The notes under the pieces were generated by a model. That model saw nothing but the letters and a program-made list of their open reading frames with translations. It was not told the origin of the DNA and ran no database searches. A stretch of 64,000 nt of DNA from Apostichopus japonicus (lineage: Eukaryota; Echinodermata; Holothuroidea; Aspidochirotida; Stichopodidae): assembly GCF_037975245.1 (NCBI RefSeq), contig NC_092570.1, positions 10,703,001-10,767,000 on the forward strand, written 5' to 3'. This document shows, in pieces, positions 1 through 10,799 of the stretch; the first letter of the stretch is position 1, and the number at the start of each line of letters is the position of its first letter. Position numbers and translations under genes: made by a program.

Positions 1-1757
1 AAGTTGGCCATTAACCCTTTGTTTCTTCTCACATGATTGAATCTTCTGTATTCCTTGGGTTTGAGTATTGCATGAATGTAGACTGGGGTGAAAATAAACT
101 GAGCTCACTGCTTGATGCCAAATTATTCATTTTCTTAGCAAGAAAATTATAAGTTAAGGCCTTATTTTACTCGGCACTTTCCGATATCGAAAAGACTTCA
201 TACTTGTGGTTTAGTAAGCAGGAAATCAGTGAGAGCCTTTGAGAAGAAGATATCATGTTTACTTGAAAGCTGAAATGTCGTTATCGTCCAGCTTAAAATT
301 ATTCCAGTTAAAAATTTGACTTTAGAAATTGCGGTAATGTCCCATTTGTGCAGTGTCTATCAATCGGCGAATTTTGTACACCATGAGCTCTCTGAAGAAA
401 TAATACGTGAATGTCAGGATGGCACGACTTCATTTCAACAATCTGCAAAGGCGGTAAGATTGAGAAGAGAAAGTTGTAAGTTCCACTTTGAATGAAAAAT
501 AAATCTAAACATTCATAACAATACTTAAATTTATAACAGCAAAATCAAACCATCAAAATATCCTCCGCAATTCCAGGGTGACACGTGTCGTAATACTGTG
601 TTTAGCTTTCCGTCTTTTTATTCCGTTACTTTTTCTACTTTCGGGAACGCTGTGTTGGTTGAATATTATTAAGGCGATATGAGGCTACCGTAGTGACATT
701 TAGGCGATGAATTCACAACCGTCTGGGCCGACTATGTACGATCGCTTCAACGCGGATTACGTACGGATAATGCGGCTGAATGTAAGACTCACTTTACTGT
801 GGTACCTCGTTGCTACAGTAACCTAACTTCACAGGGCCAAGTTTCAGGCTGTGACCTAAACAAAGACAAAGCCTGTTATTACTATGAGAAATGCTTATAA
901 CAGTCACTACGGTAAAGTTGACTTGGTTCTTGTGAATGCGTGTAAAACTTTCTTTTGACTTTGATTTTTTACTTACATTCTGTATAATAACCCTGGCATT
1001 CACAACTGTAATATGATTCGATCGATCAGCGCCAATTGCTCACAAAGGCTGTGCTCCTGTCCGCCTTGCAGCTTCATGCTTCATAAGTCATTACGACACA
1101 AGTGGTCTGCGGATAGCCAAAGATAATACGCACGGGCAGATAACCTGGCTGGTTTGTACGTACAGGAACAAAACGAACAGACTTACGTCATGTTTTCGGG
1201 CAATGAGGAAGTGAGCCCTAATATGGAGGGTAGATCCAACGTCATTAGTAAACCACCTATTTTAATTAAATGTATTATACTTGTTTCATTGGTAAGTAGA
1301 CTTTTTGACTGCTAAAAAACCCCTCTCTCCCTCACTTGTTTGTGTCTGATGGTATATAAACGAGTGGTTGAAGTTCTCCTGAAAGCCATGTGGACCCAAA
1401 ATACATACATAAGGCCAACAAAGAACCTTAACTAAATTCACTACAATACCCTGCACCTACCTAGCAACAATTTAAATTTCAAATATATTCAAGCACAGTG
1501 AAGGGGGAGGGGGGGGGGAGGAGGTGTGGACAGTGGAGCAATTTTTGTCCTTGATATATACATTTTTATATGGATAAATGGCAATTGTGTATTACTATAA
1601 TAAAATACCACATAACTTATATTTAAAATGCATTAATTAATTATTGAATAATTTAGACATTGTAAAAATTGATCAACTGTGCCCCATACACGGGGCAGAC
1701 TGTCTCACTCCATGGGGCACAGTGAATCATTAGAAAAGAAAACATAGAACAACTTAG
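1..1757. other. No gene recognised
   Basis: AT-rich DNA with only short chance reading frames. A short G-rich run lies near 1503-1522. The phrase CACTGTGCCCCATG and variants recur near 1676-1725, 2170-2200 and 2530-2560, so this stretch belongs to the same decayed repeat environment as the tandem repeat that follows. I see no splice-bounded coding exon, RNA gene or transposon end. Confidence 0.5.
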
Positions 1758-2165
1758 CTTACTGATTTGCATATATCAAAAGATCGACAAGCAATAAGAG
1801 AGCTGAAGGTGATTTAAATGGCAGCAAGAGTAATAAACACATTAAAACTCAACTATTAATATTAATATAGGCCCAAATCCAAACATTGAAACCATAGCCT
1901 ACTTTTAAGAGATACAACTTGTTTTGATATGTACCTCAACTGATTTGCACATGTTAAAAGATCATCAGTGAAAATAAAAGAACTCGAGGTGATCTTACAG
2001 GCAGCAAGAAAATTGATAGTAGTAAGCACACTAAACTCGACAACAATACTAATATATAGGCCTTACATCAAATCATTGAGACCATAGCCTACTGTTAATG
2101 CTTTTCTATATCTACCTCAACTGATTTGCATAAATCGAAAGATCAACAGGGAAACAGTGAATCAC
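1758..2165. repeat. Diverged tandem repeat, ~180-bp unit, about 2.3 copies
   Basis: The phrase CTGATTTGCAT followed by an AAAGATC-type block recurs at about 1763, 1941 and 2122, giving spacings of about 178 and 181 bp. Each unit carries 'ggcagcaag' and 'accatagcctac' in the same order. The third unit is truncated. Non-coding. Confidence 0.7.
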
Positions 2166-3204
2166 TGGTGGCGGTGATTCACTGTGCCCACCATGGTTTT
2201 GCACATTAATTACCATCAAACTGTAAAACTAGGCTAAACCCTGGTATAAAGACATGGTCTCATGTTTTTAACACAATACTCCATTAAATGATGGTATAAA
2301 TAACTGCCGACCCCCCCCCCCCCTCCCCAATTTCAACTTGTGCTATGACAGGCTTGGATGATGAGCAGCAAAAATTACATTGGACAATGAAAAACATTCA
2401 ATGCTTCCAAATTTGTCTGGTACTGCAGCCAGGCTCTGGTAATTCTTTTGTGAGTTATAGGCTTTGATGTGATGGTAAAATAAATGGCAATACAAACTGT
2501 TTATATTCTATTTCTTTTAAGTTATTTGAAGTGATTCACCGTGCCCCATGATCCACTCTGCCCCCACCCCCCCCCCCCTACTGATTAAAGGCATTGAAGA
2601 CTCACCCCAAACCGCGTGCCGCGCTCTGAAAAAAGGTTAACTTTCCGTTACATGCAAGTGAAGTTTTCTTCTTGTCGCTACAAAATGCAGATAGTAATGA
2701 ACCGTGATACCTTATTATCTGTTATCTCTGTGACCTGAGATGTCCATCGCTGCTATATACACTGTGTTGTGGGTATTGACCGTAGCTGTATATGTATTAA
2801 CTGTATACTAGTGCCTAATTACCGACGGTAGCAAGCTGTGTGTGCATTTTCTGAGTTGGATGGTGGTGTCCAACACTTCTGTTACACCTCATTCGAAACT
2901 AGGTCAGATTACCGGCATGAGACGTTTCTTTGTGCGCGAGTCTTCACACCCTTTTTTAAGGTTATCAAAATAAACTGTTTCAAGGGCATTTGTGTCCAAT
3001 CTGCAATTTACTACGGAATGTACCAACCGTTATAAACAAACTCCCCAACCCCAGCTCCCATTTTGGCTTCTCACTTCGCGGGTTTAGGTCTATTGTTACT
3101 AACATTGACGATACAGTTCACAAACACATACTGAATGAGCTGGTTATGAATTATGACTAAAACACCATACACAATACCCACCGACATAATATTATAAACA
3201 CATA
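2166..3204. other. No gene recognised; homopolymer C tracts
   Basis: Contains C runs near 2309-2322 and 2565-2578 and a CACTGTGCCC-type motif shared with the preceding repeat. The longest open frame (2838-3035) has no recognisable domain and no convincing splice context. I treat the whole stretch as intergenic. Confidence 0.45.
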
Positions 3205-5060
3205 TAGCAGGCGCGTATCCAGGATTTTCTAACCCGGGGGGCGCGAATTACTATCTAAGCGGAGCGCCACCATCGGTTGGCGCGGAGCGTACAAGAAAAT
3301 TTCTGGTTTTGATACCCCCCAGATCACCGGAAATGGCACTTCTCGGGCTTGAAAATGAGCAACCAGATGTACACTTTTGCCTGAGAACCAAGTATTTCCC
3401 AAAAGTTTTTTCCATCCATAACCTTTTTGAAGATTGTCACCAGTCACACATCATGTTCGACTTCATTGCATGTCCTATGGATCATTGCTTTTGTAGGTTA
3501 TTCTACGTCACGGCCCACAATATCCGAAAGCCCCACTTTTCAAGGTTTTAAGCCCATTACTTGTTGAGAATTTGAAAATTCACTTTTCTCGTGAATAAAA
3601 TCACTTCAAAACATACCCATAATGTTGCACAAAATTCAATGTATAGACAACCAATATAGAAAAACCTCCTTGAACCCCTAACAGACAGGTCAAAATTGAA
3701 CGAGTAGAGGAAAGTATGATGAAGAATGTTGGTAAGGAAATTTTGGAAAATTCCGACACAGTTAATTTATTGGTGTAAAAATATTAAAACCTCTTATAAT
3801 GGCTTTTACAAACCTTCGTTGAAGGAACAGAAAAATAGCAGATATTTCCGATATCAGGTATATCGAAACCGAACACTTCACTCATGTGCGTAGGTCCCGT
3901 AGGAGGCGGGGGCTGCAGCCCCCCCCCCCCAATTGTTTTCCCATTTTTATCGGGCACCTACTGAAAGAAAAATAAATAGCAAGGAATAGCTTAAAATTAT
4001 CTCCTTGGTAATTTAAATAAAGTTCTAAGCTTGGCCGACATTACTACTGTAAAAGAGAGTTTTGACATAAATGGATCTGTATGCTTTTTCTCCATCTACA
4101 TAAGACATTTGGTTGTTTACATTAGCATCCGGCGGTATACTGTGCAACTTTGACGGACCGTAAGGTACACGATGCCATACAATGTAATGACCGATCTTGC
4201 CTATATGATATTGGCATCGACATGTTGAATGCGCGCTTGGCGCTCGAAATTTTTTTTTTTTTTTTTCGGGCAAGTCATTACAGCCCCCAAATCCAATCTG
4301 GCTCCTACGCCTTTGACTACACACATTGACAGTTTTTGAGGCTGTTCATCGTGGAACATGCATTTCAATGCTCATTGATATGATGTTATATCTGCTCTTT
4401 GCTTTACAAATTCGAACAGGCGTGTAGCGAGTAATTGCCAAGGGAGGGCGAAGCCTGTAGGCAAACTATGAGTTGGCGCGAAGCGTACAAGAAAAATTTT
4501 GGCCGAAAATGCCTCCCAGATCGCTGGAAATGACACTTCCCAGGCCTTGTAAGTTGCATCTAAGCATTGTCTATTTTGAAATTACTAGCGATGTCATAAA
4601 GAAAATTTGCTCGGGGGGGGGGGCGGTCGCCCCCTTCCCGAAATGCGTTATGTTCCCCGACGACTCGGTCGAGTTCAAGTACATTAGTGAGAGAGGAAAA
4701 ACGGAAACGTCAAAAATGGAGTTGTCGGGGTAAGGGGTAGGGTGAGGCGCACACCCCCTCCGTAATCTTTGATATGTCACTGGCTACCCTGTGTATATAA
4801 TAGGGATCTTTCTCTTCCCGAGGTCTTGGCTATATTCTACTCCCTCCTTTTCTCCTTTTTCTCTCTTTTTTCTTTTTCTTTTCCCTTCCTTCCTCTCCTC
4901 CTTTTCTTTTTTCCCCTCCTTTTCCCTTTTTTCTTCTCTTTTTTTTCTCTCCTCTTTTCCTTACCCGGGGGGCGCGCGCCCCCAACACCCCCCCTGGATA
5001 CGCACCTGTATAGCCCTATATATTCTCACTCTTTACTCTGTTATTGTTAATGGGAAAATA
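3205..5060 (+). repeat. Long dispersed repeat, family A, copy 1
   Basis: Begins with a 'ggcgcgtatccaggatttt' head, followed by a GC-rich block with the imperfect inverted pair GGAGCGCCACC / GGTTGGCGCGGAGCG and then 'agatcaccggaaatggcac'. The same order of blocks is present at 33115-34460 on the same strand, and head fragments occur near 4440, 10060, 25420, 32990, 33765 and 41625. Relative to the 33-kb copy, this copy has about 380 bp extra (roughly 4420-4800), itself starting with another head fragment, so elements are nested. The 3' part ends in a CT-rich tract (4805-4965). No protein domain is visible; it could be a non-autonomous transposon, but I could not define clean ends or a target-site duplication. 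Confidence 0.75.
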
Positions 5061-5147
5061 TTACAAAAGACACCCATCCCCCTCCCTCCCCTCCTCCCCC
5101 TCCCTCCCCTCCTCCCCCTCCCTCCCCTCCCCCCTCCCGCCCCCTAA
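4805..5147 (+). repeat. Polypyrimidine tracts
   Basis: 4830-4965 is almost pure C/T, and 5078-5147 is a run of CCCTCC-type units (CCCTCCCCTCCTCC repeated). The two are separated by ~110 bp of mixed sequence. Long mirror-like polypurine/polypyrimidine runs can form triplex (H-DNA). The proline- and phenylalanine-rich frames here are artefacts of composition. Confidence 0.85.
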
Positions 5148-5966
5148 AGGATGAAACTTAGCGAGATCAAATCGTTACGGCAGCTCACATTTTTAAGTTC
5201 ACGCCACATCGAAAGCTACAACCAAGAAGGTGGCGCTGTTTAACTAAAATTAAACTTGTGCTTACAGCCTAAGCTACAACCTAAGCTATCCTAGTAATTA
5301 TCTAGTCTCGGAGCTACAATTTATCCTGTTTACAGTCAAATTCTGTCTTCTCCATCCTCCTCAATCATTTCAATGTGCCAAATCATTTCAGTAAGCCATT
5401 CTGCTCCTCCAAAAAAAAGTACTTTCCGCTGACAAAACGTTGTTTTCAGCTGACAAATTGTGTGTGCTGCAAGCACCGTTTTGTTTCAGCGGAAAGTACC
5501 GTGTGCGGAGAATAACGGTACCCACGCATCGCAGTCTAATATTAATACTAGTAGTTAGTGCAGTGCAGTGTAGCTAAGTGTTAGTGGTACTGTGTGTTAG
5601 GCCTCGGCTATGCTATGCTAGGTTGTTAAATAAAATATTACTACATGATAGCTTTGCTGTGATTGGCTAATCGTTATTCTTACATGGCATGTGATTGGAC
5701 AACAAAATGTTGCTATAAATCATACATTTTATTATATTTTAACCGTTTGAGCAGTTGTTACTCAATATAACATTTAGTTTCTTGAAGGATTTCAAAACAA
5801 CATATTTTAATGTATTGTTGTTGTCCTGCCCTGAAATATTCACAAAACTAGAAGATAATCCACATCATCCCATGATATATAGGGTTACACTTTGAAGTTC
5901 CCAGATTATATCAACATTTCCAATTATGTCAATTGCAACACTATATGTAGCCTATAGGCTATGTAT
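5148..5966. other. No gene recognised; one hairpin
   Basis: Contains the inverted repeat at 5419-5499 (listed separately). Two inverted CCAAT-type motifs (GATTGG) lie near 5659 and 5693, with no adjacent gene to assign them to. Otherwise AT-rich and non-coding. Confidence 0.45.
5419..5499. repeat. Imperfect inverted repeat (20-bp stem)
   Basis: The left arm 5419-5438 (GTACTTTCCGCTGA...) is complemented by 5478-5499 with a 2-nt bulge; the loop is about 39 nt. It may be the fold of a small MITE-like element. No target-site duplication was identified. Confidence 0.75.
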
Positions 5967-5976
5967 GTTCTATAGG

Positions 5977-7519
5977 TGACCGGACAACTCCCCCCTGGAC
6001 AATTACCCCCCGGACAATTACCCCCCAGACAACTCCCCCCTGGACAATTACCCCCCGGACAATTCCCACCCAGACAATTCCCACCCCGGACAGTTCCCAC
6101 CCCAGACAATTCCCCCCGGACAATTCCCATCCCGGACGACTTCCCCCCGGACAATTACCCCCCGGTCAATAACCCTCCCGGACAATTTCCCCCCGGACTA
6201 TTCCCCCCGGACAATTTCCCCCGGACAATTGCTATGGCGCGAGAAAGCGGAATATATACGTACAAATATATATATGCTGTACTTGCGAAATACATATACA
6301 TGGTTAACTTCAAAAATACATTTTAGACATATTTTTTTACACATATATATTCCCTGAAAATTATATTTATTCCCTTAAAGTATATATTTATATATTCTCC
6401 AGGCGTACAGAAAGTATTTTCTTAATAACTAATATGTATTCTGTGCAAAAATATATATTCTCTTATAGTAAATATTCTCTCAAAAATATATATTCTCTAA
6501 CACAAAAAATATTTTTTCTCTGCCAAGAATATATTTATATATATTTAAGAGAAAAAAAAGGTATTCTCTAAAGAAATATATATATCCTTTTCAAAAAGTA
6601 TGTCAATTCTCTGACCGAAAAATATTTTTCTCTAACAAAATATATAAATTCTGTGACAGAAAATATATATATTCTATAGAAAAAGTTTTTGTCTGGCGAC
6701 TCAAAATGAACTTTGATCTCAATAAAATATTGTACTGAACGTGTAACAACTACATACTAAATATGAGATTCGTTCAACATTCCCTTCTTGAGATATCGTG
6801 TTTACAAGGTTTACACTATTTGATGGTGAACCCAAATGACCTTTGACCTCCACATTAAACTAGAGGCTTTTGCTCCTAAATGTGGTCCCCTACTCACGAA
6901 CTTAAATATGATATTGGTTTAAGCTTACATCCTTGAGATATCGTCTTTACAAGGTTTTTACTATTTGGCCCCTGGTGACTCAAAATGATCTTTGACCTAC
7001 CCACAAAACAAAAGGGTTCTTCAATGTGTTACTCATATACACCAATATAAGATTGGTCAAAGCTTCACTTCCTGAGATATCGTATTTACAAGCGAGGCGT
7101 TACACCCCCCCCCCCCCCCAACACACGCATACACGCATACACACTCTCCGCCCGCATGAATGCATAGGTTACGATTGTCATCGAAACCAAAACTGAAATC
7201 TCTTGTTGCACACCCTCATTTTTACTGGAATAATAGCCTAAACCCCGCCTACATCGGCTGTCAATCAATCGTCGAAATTTCCGAGGAAGGGGATTGTCCG
7301 GGGGGAAATTGTCCGGGGGGAAATTGTCCGGGGGGCAATTGTCATGGGTGGGAATTGTCCGGAGTGGGAATTGTCCGGGGGGCAATTGTCAGGGTTGGCA
7401 ATTGTCCGGGTGGGAATTGTCTGGGGGCAATTGCCAGGGTTGGGAATTGTCCGGGGGGTAATTGTCCGAGGGGAAATCGTCCGGGGGGTAATCGTCCAGG
7501 GGGGAATTGTCCGGGAACC
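5977..7519. mobile_element. Foldback element with minisatellite terminal inverted repeats
   Basis: The left arm (about 5980-6232) is a tandem array of a ~15-bp unit of the form GGACAATTACCCCCC. The right arm (about 7288-7516) is the same unit in inverted orientation. The 10-bp direct repeat GTTCTATAGG lies immediately outside, at 5967-5976 and 7520-7529, consistent with a target-site duplication. The ~1.05-kb interior has an AT-rich section with degenerate 'tatatattctct' repeats (6310-6690) and a diverged ~140-bp repeat with 'gagatatcgt.tttacaa' and 'gacctttgacct' (6700-7095). No transposase is visible, so it would be non-autonomous. Sea-urchin TU foldback elements are known for arms made of 15-bp tandem repeats; membership in that family is my inference. 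Proline-rich and glycine-rich frames in the arms are not genes. Confidence 0.8.
6700..7095 (+). repeat. Diverged ~140-bp repeat with AGGTCA-type sites
   Basis: Three successive units each contain GAGATATCGT, TTTACAAG and, in two of them, a gaccttTGACC block. 6837-6849 reads TGACCTTTGACCT, a perfect DR1 arrangement of AGGTCA on the minus strand. Related sequence occurs inverted at 32793-32930 and as fragments at 34860-34900 and 36960-37110. Confidence 0.7.
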
Positions 7520-7529
7520 GTTCTATAGG

Positions 7530-9545
7530 CTACTGCGACTCACTCTCAGCCTGCTCTGCGTCAACTTCCGATGCTTATACATCGCACTGATTACCATCAA
7601 TCTTTAAAGGTCACCAATTTACCAATTTGGGGGTGGGGGGGGGTTACTATTAATCCACATTTAACTGTGTGACCGATGAACTTCAAATTTGAAGCATTTG
7701 CTATATTGCGCCTCTGTGATATGAAGTCATTCTGCCTAAGAATTCATATAAACTGTTCTTTGGGCTATTGCGGTATGTACGTGCCAGAATAAAAGAACTT
7801 GTAATAGAAACCTGGACCACTTAGACATGTGGTGGGCATGCATGGGCATGTTGCCCTCCGCAGTCCAGTGTTCGCGACTATAGTTGCACTCGATTTGCAT
7901 CATTAGGCGACTTGATACTTGACCTTCAAGTTGCTTGCAGTGACTTGCAGAATCGACTTGAGACTTGTCCTAGATAATGAAAGAAATTATCGTTGTTAAA
8001 AATAAAACACTCCGTATCATGTGTAAGATATACACAATCTCCGTTCGTGTAGTATCCAAGCCAACATCTTTAGGCTTATATGACAGGAATAATTGTGAAG
8101 AACAGATCCCCTAAGCAGCTTAGTAATATCTTGTTACGTTTGGGAGATATCGAGTTAGTTTAAATGCCGTGCCTGGGAGCTCCCTTTTTTTAAATCTGTG
8201 TTGTCATATAGTGCCACTATAGACCCGTAACCTTTACTTTTCATATTTTCTATACAGAATGTGAGCAATGTTGACCCTTGAGGTTTGAAGCCCCTGGAAG
8301 CTACACGATATAGTGGACTTTAAAGGCTTCAGAGCTTTCAAATTTTATCCAACCGGCCGAGATTTTAGTCATGTAAAATGTAGTAATAAAATGTTCAAAA
8401 TACTGCATTATAATTGGTCTAATTCTGATTCGGTTGGGTAGAGTTTTTTCCAGTAGGTAATGGTAATACCTCATTCAAAATAGAAGCAAATTCTAGGGTG
8501 GCCTAGTCAAATCCGTGGCACTGTGGCAGCAACCAGTAATACAAAACAAACAATACGATGGTGTGATACCATTTTGAAGTTTACAGCCTACAGCAGGGTT
8601 GCCGGTTTTTCTGTAACGCAATCGGTCAAATTTAAAGAATTTGCCGGCCAAAGTTTGCCGGCCAAATCGATTGAATAAAGGCCAAAAACATTTTCGTTCG
8701 ATTTCTGCCCCAGTATACATAGCCTAAAAGTTTGTAGTTTGCATTCCTTTTCGTTAAGGGTACTCTATGTAGGCTGCTTACAAAGATAACTTTTCAGAAG
8801 TATGAGGGACAAAGGCTTACATATACTGCTATGCATATGAAATCTAACTTTGGAATTAGATATTCCAATTATCACACTTCTGAAACTTTGTGTGAGATCT
8901 CTCCAACCCCCCAACCCCCCGCCATCATTGCCCTCCTTTCTCTATCCACCTCTCACCATCTCCACCCACCTCCACCCACCTCGCTCCACCTCTCTCTCTC
9001 TCACTCCTTTTTGCTCTTTGTATGTTTGCCAAATTTTAACTTCGACCTTTCCAACGTACTGCCCTAAAAGCTCATTGAAAATAACACCGTTCTATTCAAT
9101 TTTCATGTTAATAATCATTATTTTGATTGAGTTAAAATGAAAACAATATAATATTACAGAAGAAAGTAACTACTTGTAAGTAGACAAAAATGCACTGTGA
9201 CAGACACATGCTGCAATACACGTTGATAGCCCACAGCTTGCCTTGCTCCATTGGAACTTTAATATTCTTCAATAAAAGCATGTACATGGTAAAAACGTAG
9301 AACCAGCATATGTCAATCATTGTTAAGCGACATATTTAAAACAAAAAACTATTACCGTTTTATTGGGGGGATTAGGGGAAAGGGTTGGATATTTTTAGAG
9401 AAGTTATCTATTTTCTTCTTCCATATTGATGTTATTTTGAAAGTACGTATATACTCTATCAGTTTTTGTTTCGTATTCTGATTACATATTTACATATGTA
9501 CTCTTAACTACGTGTGTACCGTCTCACAACATTTTGAATAGAAGA
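7530..9545. other. No gene recognised
   Basis: Contains a G run near 7628-7643, a C-rich stretch (8905-9000, CCACC-type) and AT-rich filler. Open frames at 8493-8720 (minus), 8831-9140 (plus) and 9132-9320 (minus) show no domain or splice-consistent structure. I see no RNA gene or transposon ends. Confidence 0.45.
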
Positions 9546-9549
9546 TCCC

Positions 9550-9870
9550 AGGCACCGCAGCCAGTGGCGGCGGAACCGGGGGGGGGGGGGGGGCTTGGGG
9601 GGCGCAGCCCCCCAATGAAAAAGTTGAGGGGGCAAATGCATGATAAGCCCCCCCCCCCAATATTTACCAAGGCTCCGAAACGTGCATCTGCCCATTTTTC
9701 AATGCATACTTGTCGATCTGTCCGATGCACACGTATACTATATAGGTGTAATAATTTTAGTAAATGCTGGGGGACCCTCGGCCCGTCCCCTGGCTATAGA
9801 CCACATTGGCACCCCAACCGCGTCTTCACGCCCCGTGAAAAGTGGAAGCAGTGAGTGTGAGTACCGGTGA
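9550..9870 (+). repeat. GC-rich dispersed repeat fragment
   Basis: Starts 'agtggcggcggaaccggggg' and contains the palindromic block GGGGGGCGCAGCCCCCC plus long G and C runs. A shorter related head (gggcggcggaagc) occurs at 21920 and, inverted, at 25675-25695. Glycine/proline-rich frames on both strands arise from the homopolymer runs. Confidence 0.6.
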
Positions 9871-10059
9871 GCGCAACACAACTTCGTCCTTAGGCCAATG
9901 ACTTGCCTCATTTCAGCCAGTTCTCCAACATCCTCTTACTACACTCAAAAACGTCTATTCGAGTACACTACGAGTTATAGCTACTCTCTTAAAACACCAT
10001 CGAATATACAAATTACAATGTTTTTACAGATTTTTACGTGCAATCTGAGAAATTGCAGG

Positions 10060-10250
10060 CTTGAGACCCATATTTTAGGGCTAGGTATTCGCAGCATAAA
10101 ACACTCGGGAAGTGCCGTTTCCGGCCATTTGGGGGTTTGAAAAACCCAAAATTTTCTTGTACGCTCCGCGCCAACCGATGGTGGCGCTCCGCTTAGATAG
10201 TCTCCACACATTAGCCCCCCAATAATTTTCCCGTTCCGCCGCGCCTGCCC
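10060..10250 (-). repeat. Family A repeat fragment, inverted
   Basis: The reverse complement carries GCGGAGCGCCACCATCGG, then TTGGCGCGGAGCGTACAAG, AAAATTTTGGG and GGAAACGGCACTTCCCGAG in the same order as the copies at 3.2, 25.4 and 33.1 kb. It is truncated after the conserved head. Confidence 0.8.
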
Positions 10251-10439
10251 GCAGCATGATGTATATTTCGATATGTTTGTTGTGTAAATAATGAAATATG
10301 TTAAGTGTGACCTCTGAAAGCTTGTACATTTCAACATAATTAAGAAAATATTTGTTTGTTGTGTTTACTTTTTTATCAATAAGGTCATTGTAAAACATAC
10401 GATGTAAGTACCTAACGTTTATGTATAGGCTATTCACTG

Positions 10440-10790
10440 TATTGTACTTTGGATTATTTTTTCTTAGTTTGGGTTTCTATTTGACATGCACAGTACGTTG
10501 GCAATCTTAATCAAAATCACTAAAACAAATATTGGTCAAATTAAAAGTATAATTAATTTTAATGCAATTTGAATTCACTGCCTCCCAAAATCGCTCAACG
10601 TGACTACAATTATGAACCAATGTATTAGAGTTTCATCGGCCTTCTTGCAAAATGAACTAAGTGGAGAATTGACCATTTTCATTTTATAAAGCAAGCTATT
10701 TATGCCTAAAATACGATGTATAAAACGCAATTGTAAATATGATACTTTGGGGTCATTCACAGCCGTATATCATCCGCCTGCATAAAAAGC
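10440..10790 (-). pseudogene. Tx1/L1-like retrotransposon ORF2 C-terminal remnant
   Basis: On the minus strand, 10575-10760 encodes a peptide with YLQLRFIHRILGINSLLYKM followed by a degenerate cysteine-containing segment. This matches the usual C-terminal pattern of L1/Tx1-clade ORF2 proteins (FQ.K..HRI..T...L.K, then a C..C...E...H zinc-knuckle-like motif). Stops interrupt it downstream (10440-10575), where a diverged 'SNRNP' stretch is still visible. No reverse transcriptase core remains nearby, so this is a dead 3' fragment. A similar fragment on the plus strand lies at 17265-17400. Confidence 0.65.
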
Positions 10791-10799
10791 CTAAACATT

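Noticed and set aside
5924-7607. Proline- and glycine-rich small proteins (116-122 codons)
   Set aside because: They translate the 15-bp minisatellite arms of the foldback element in opposite orientations.
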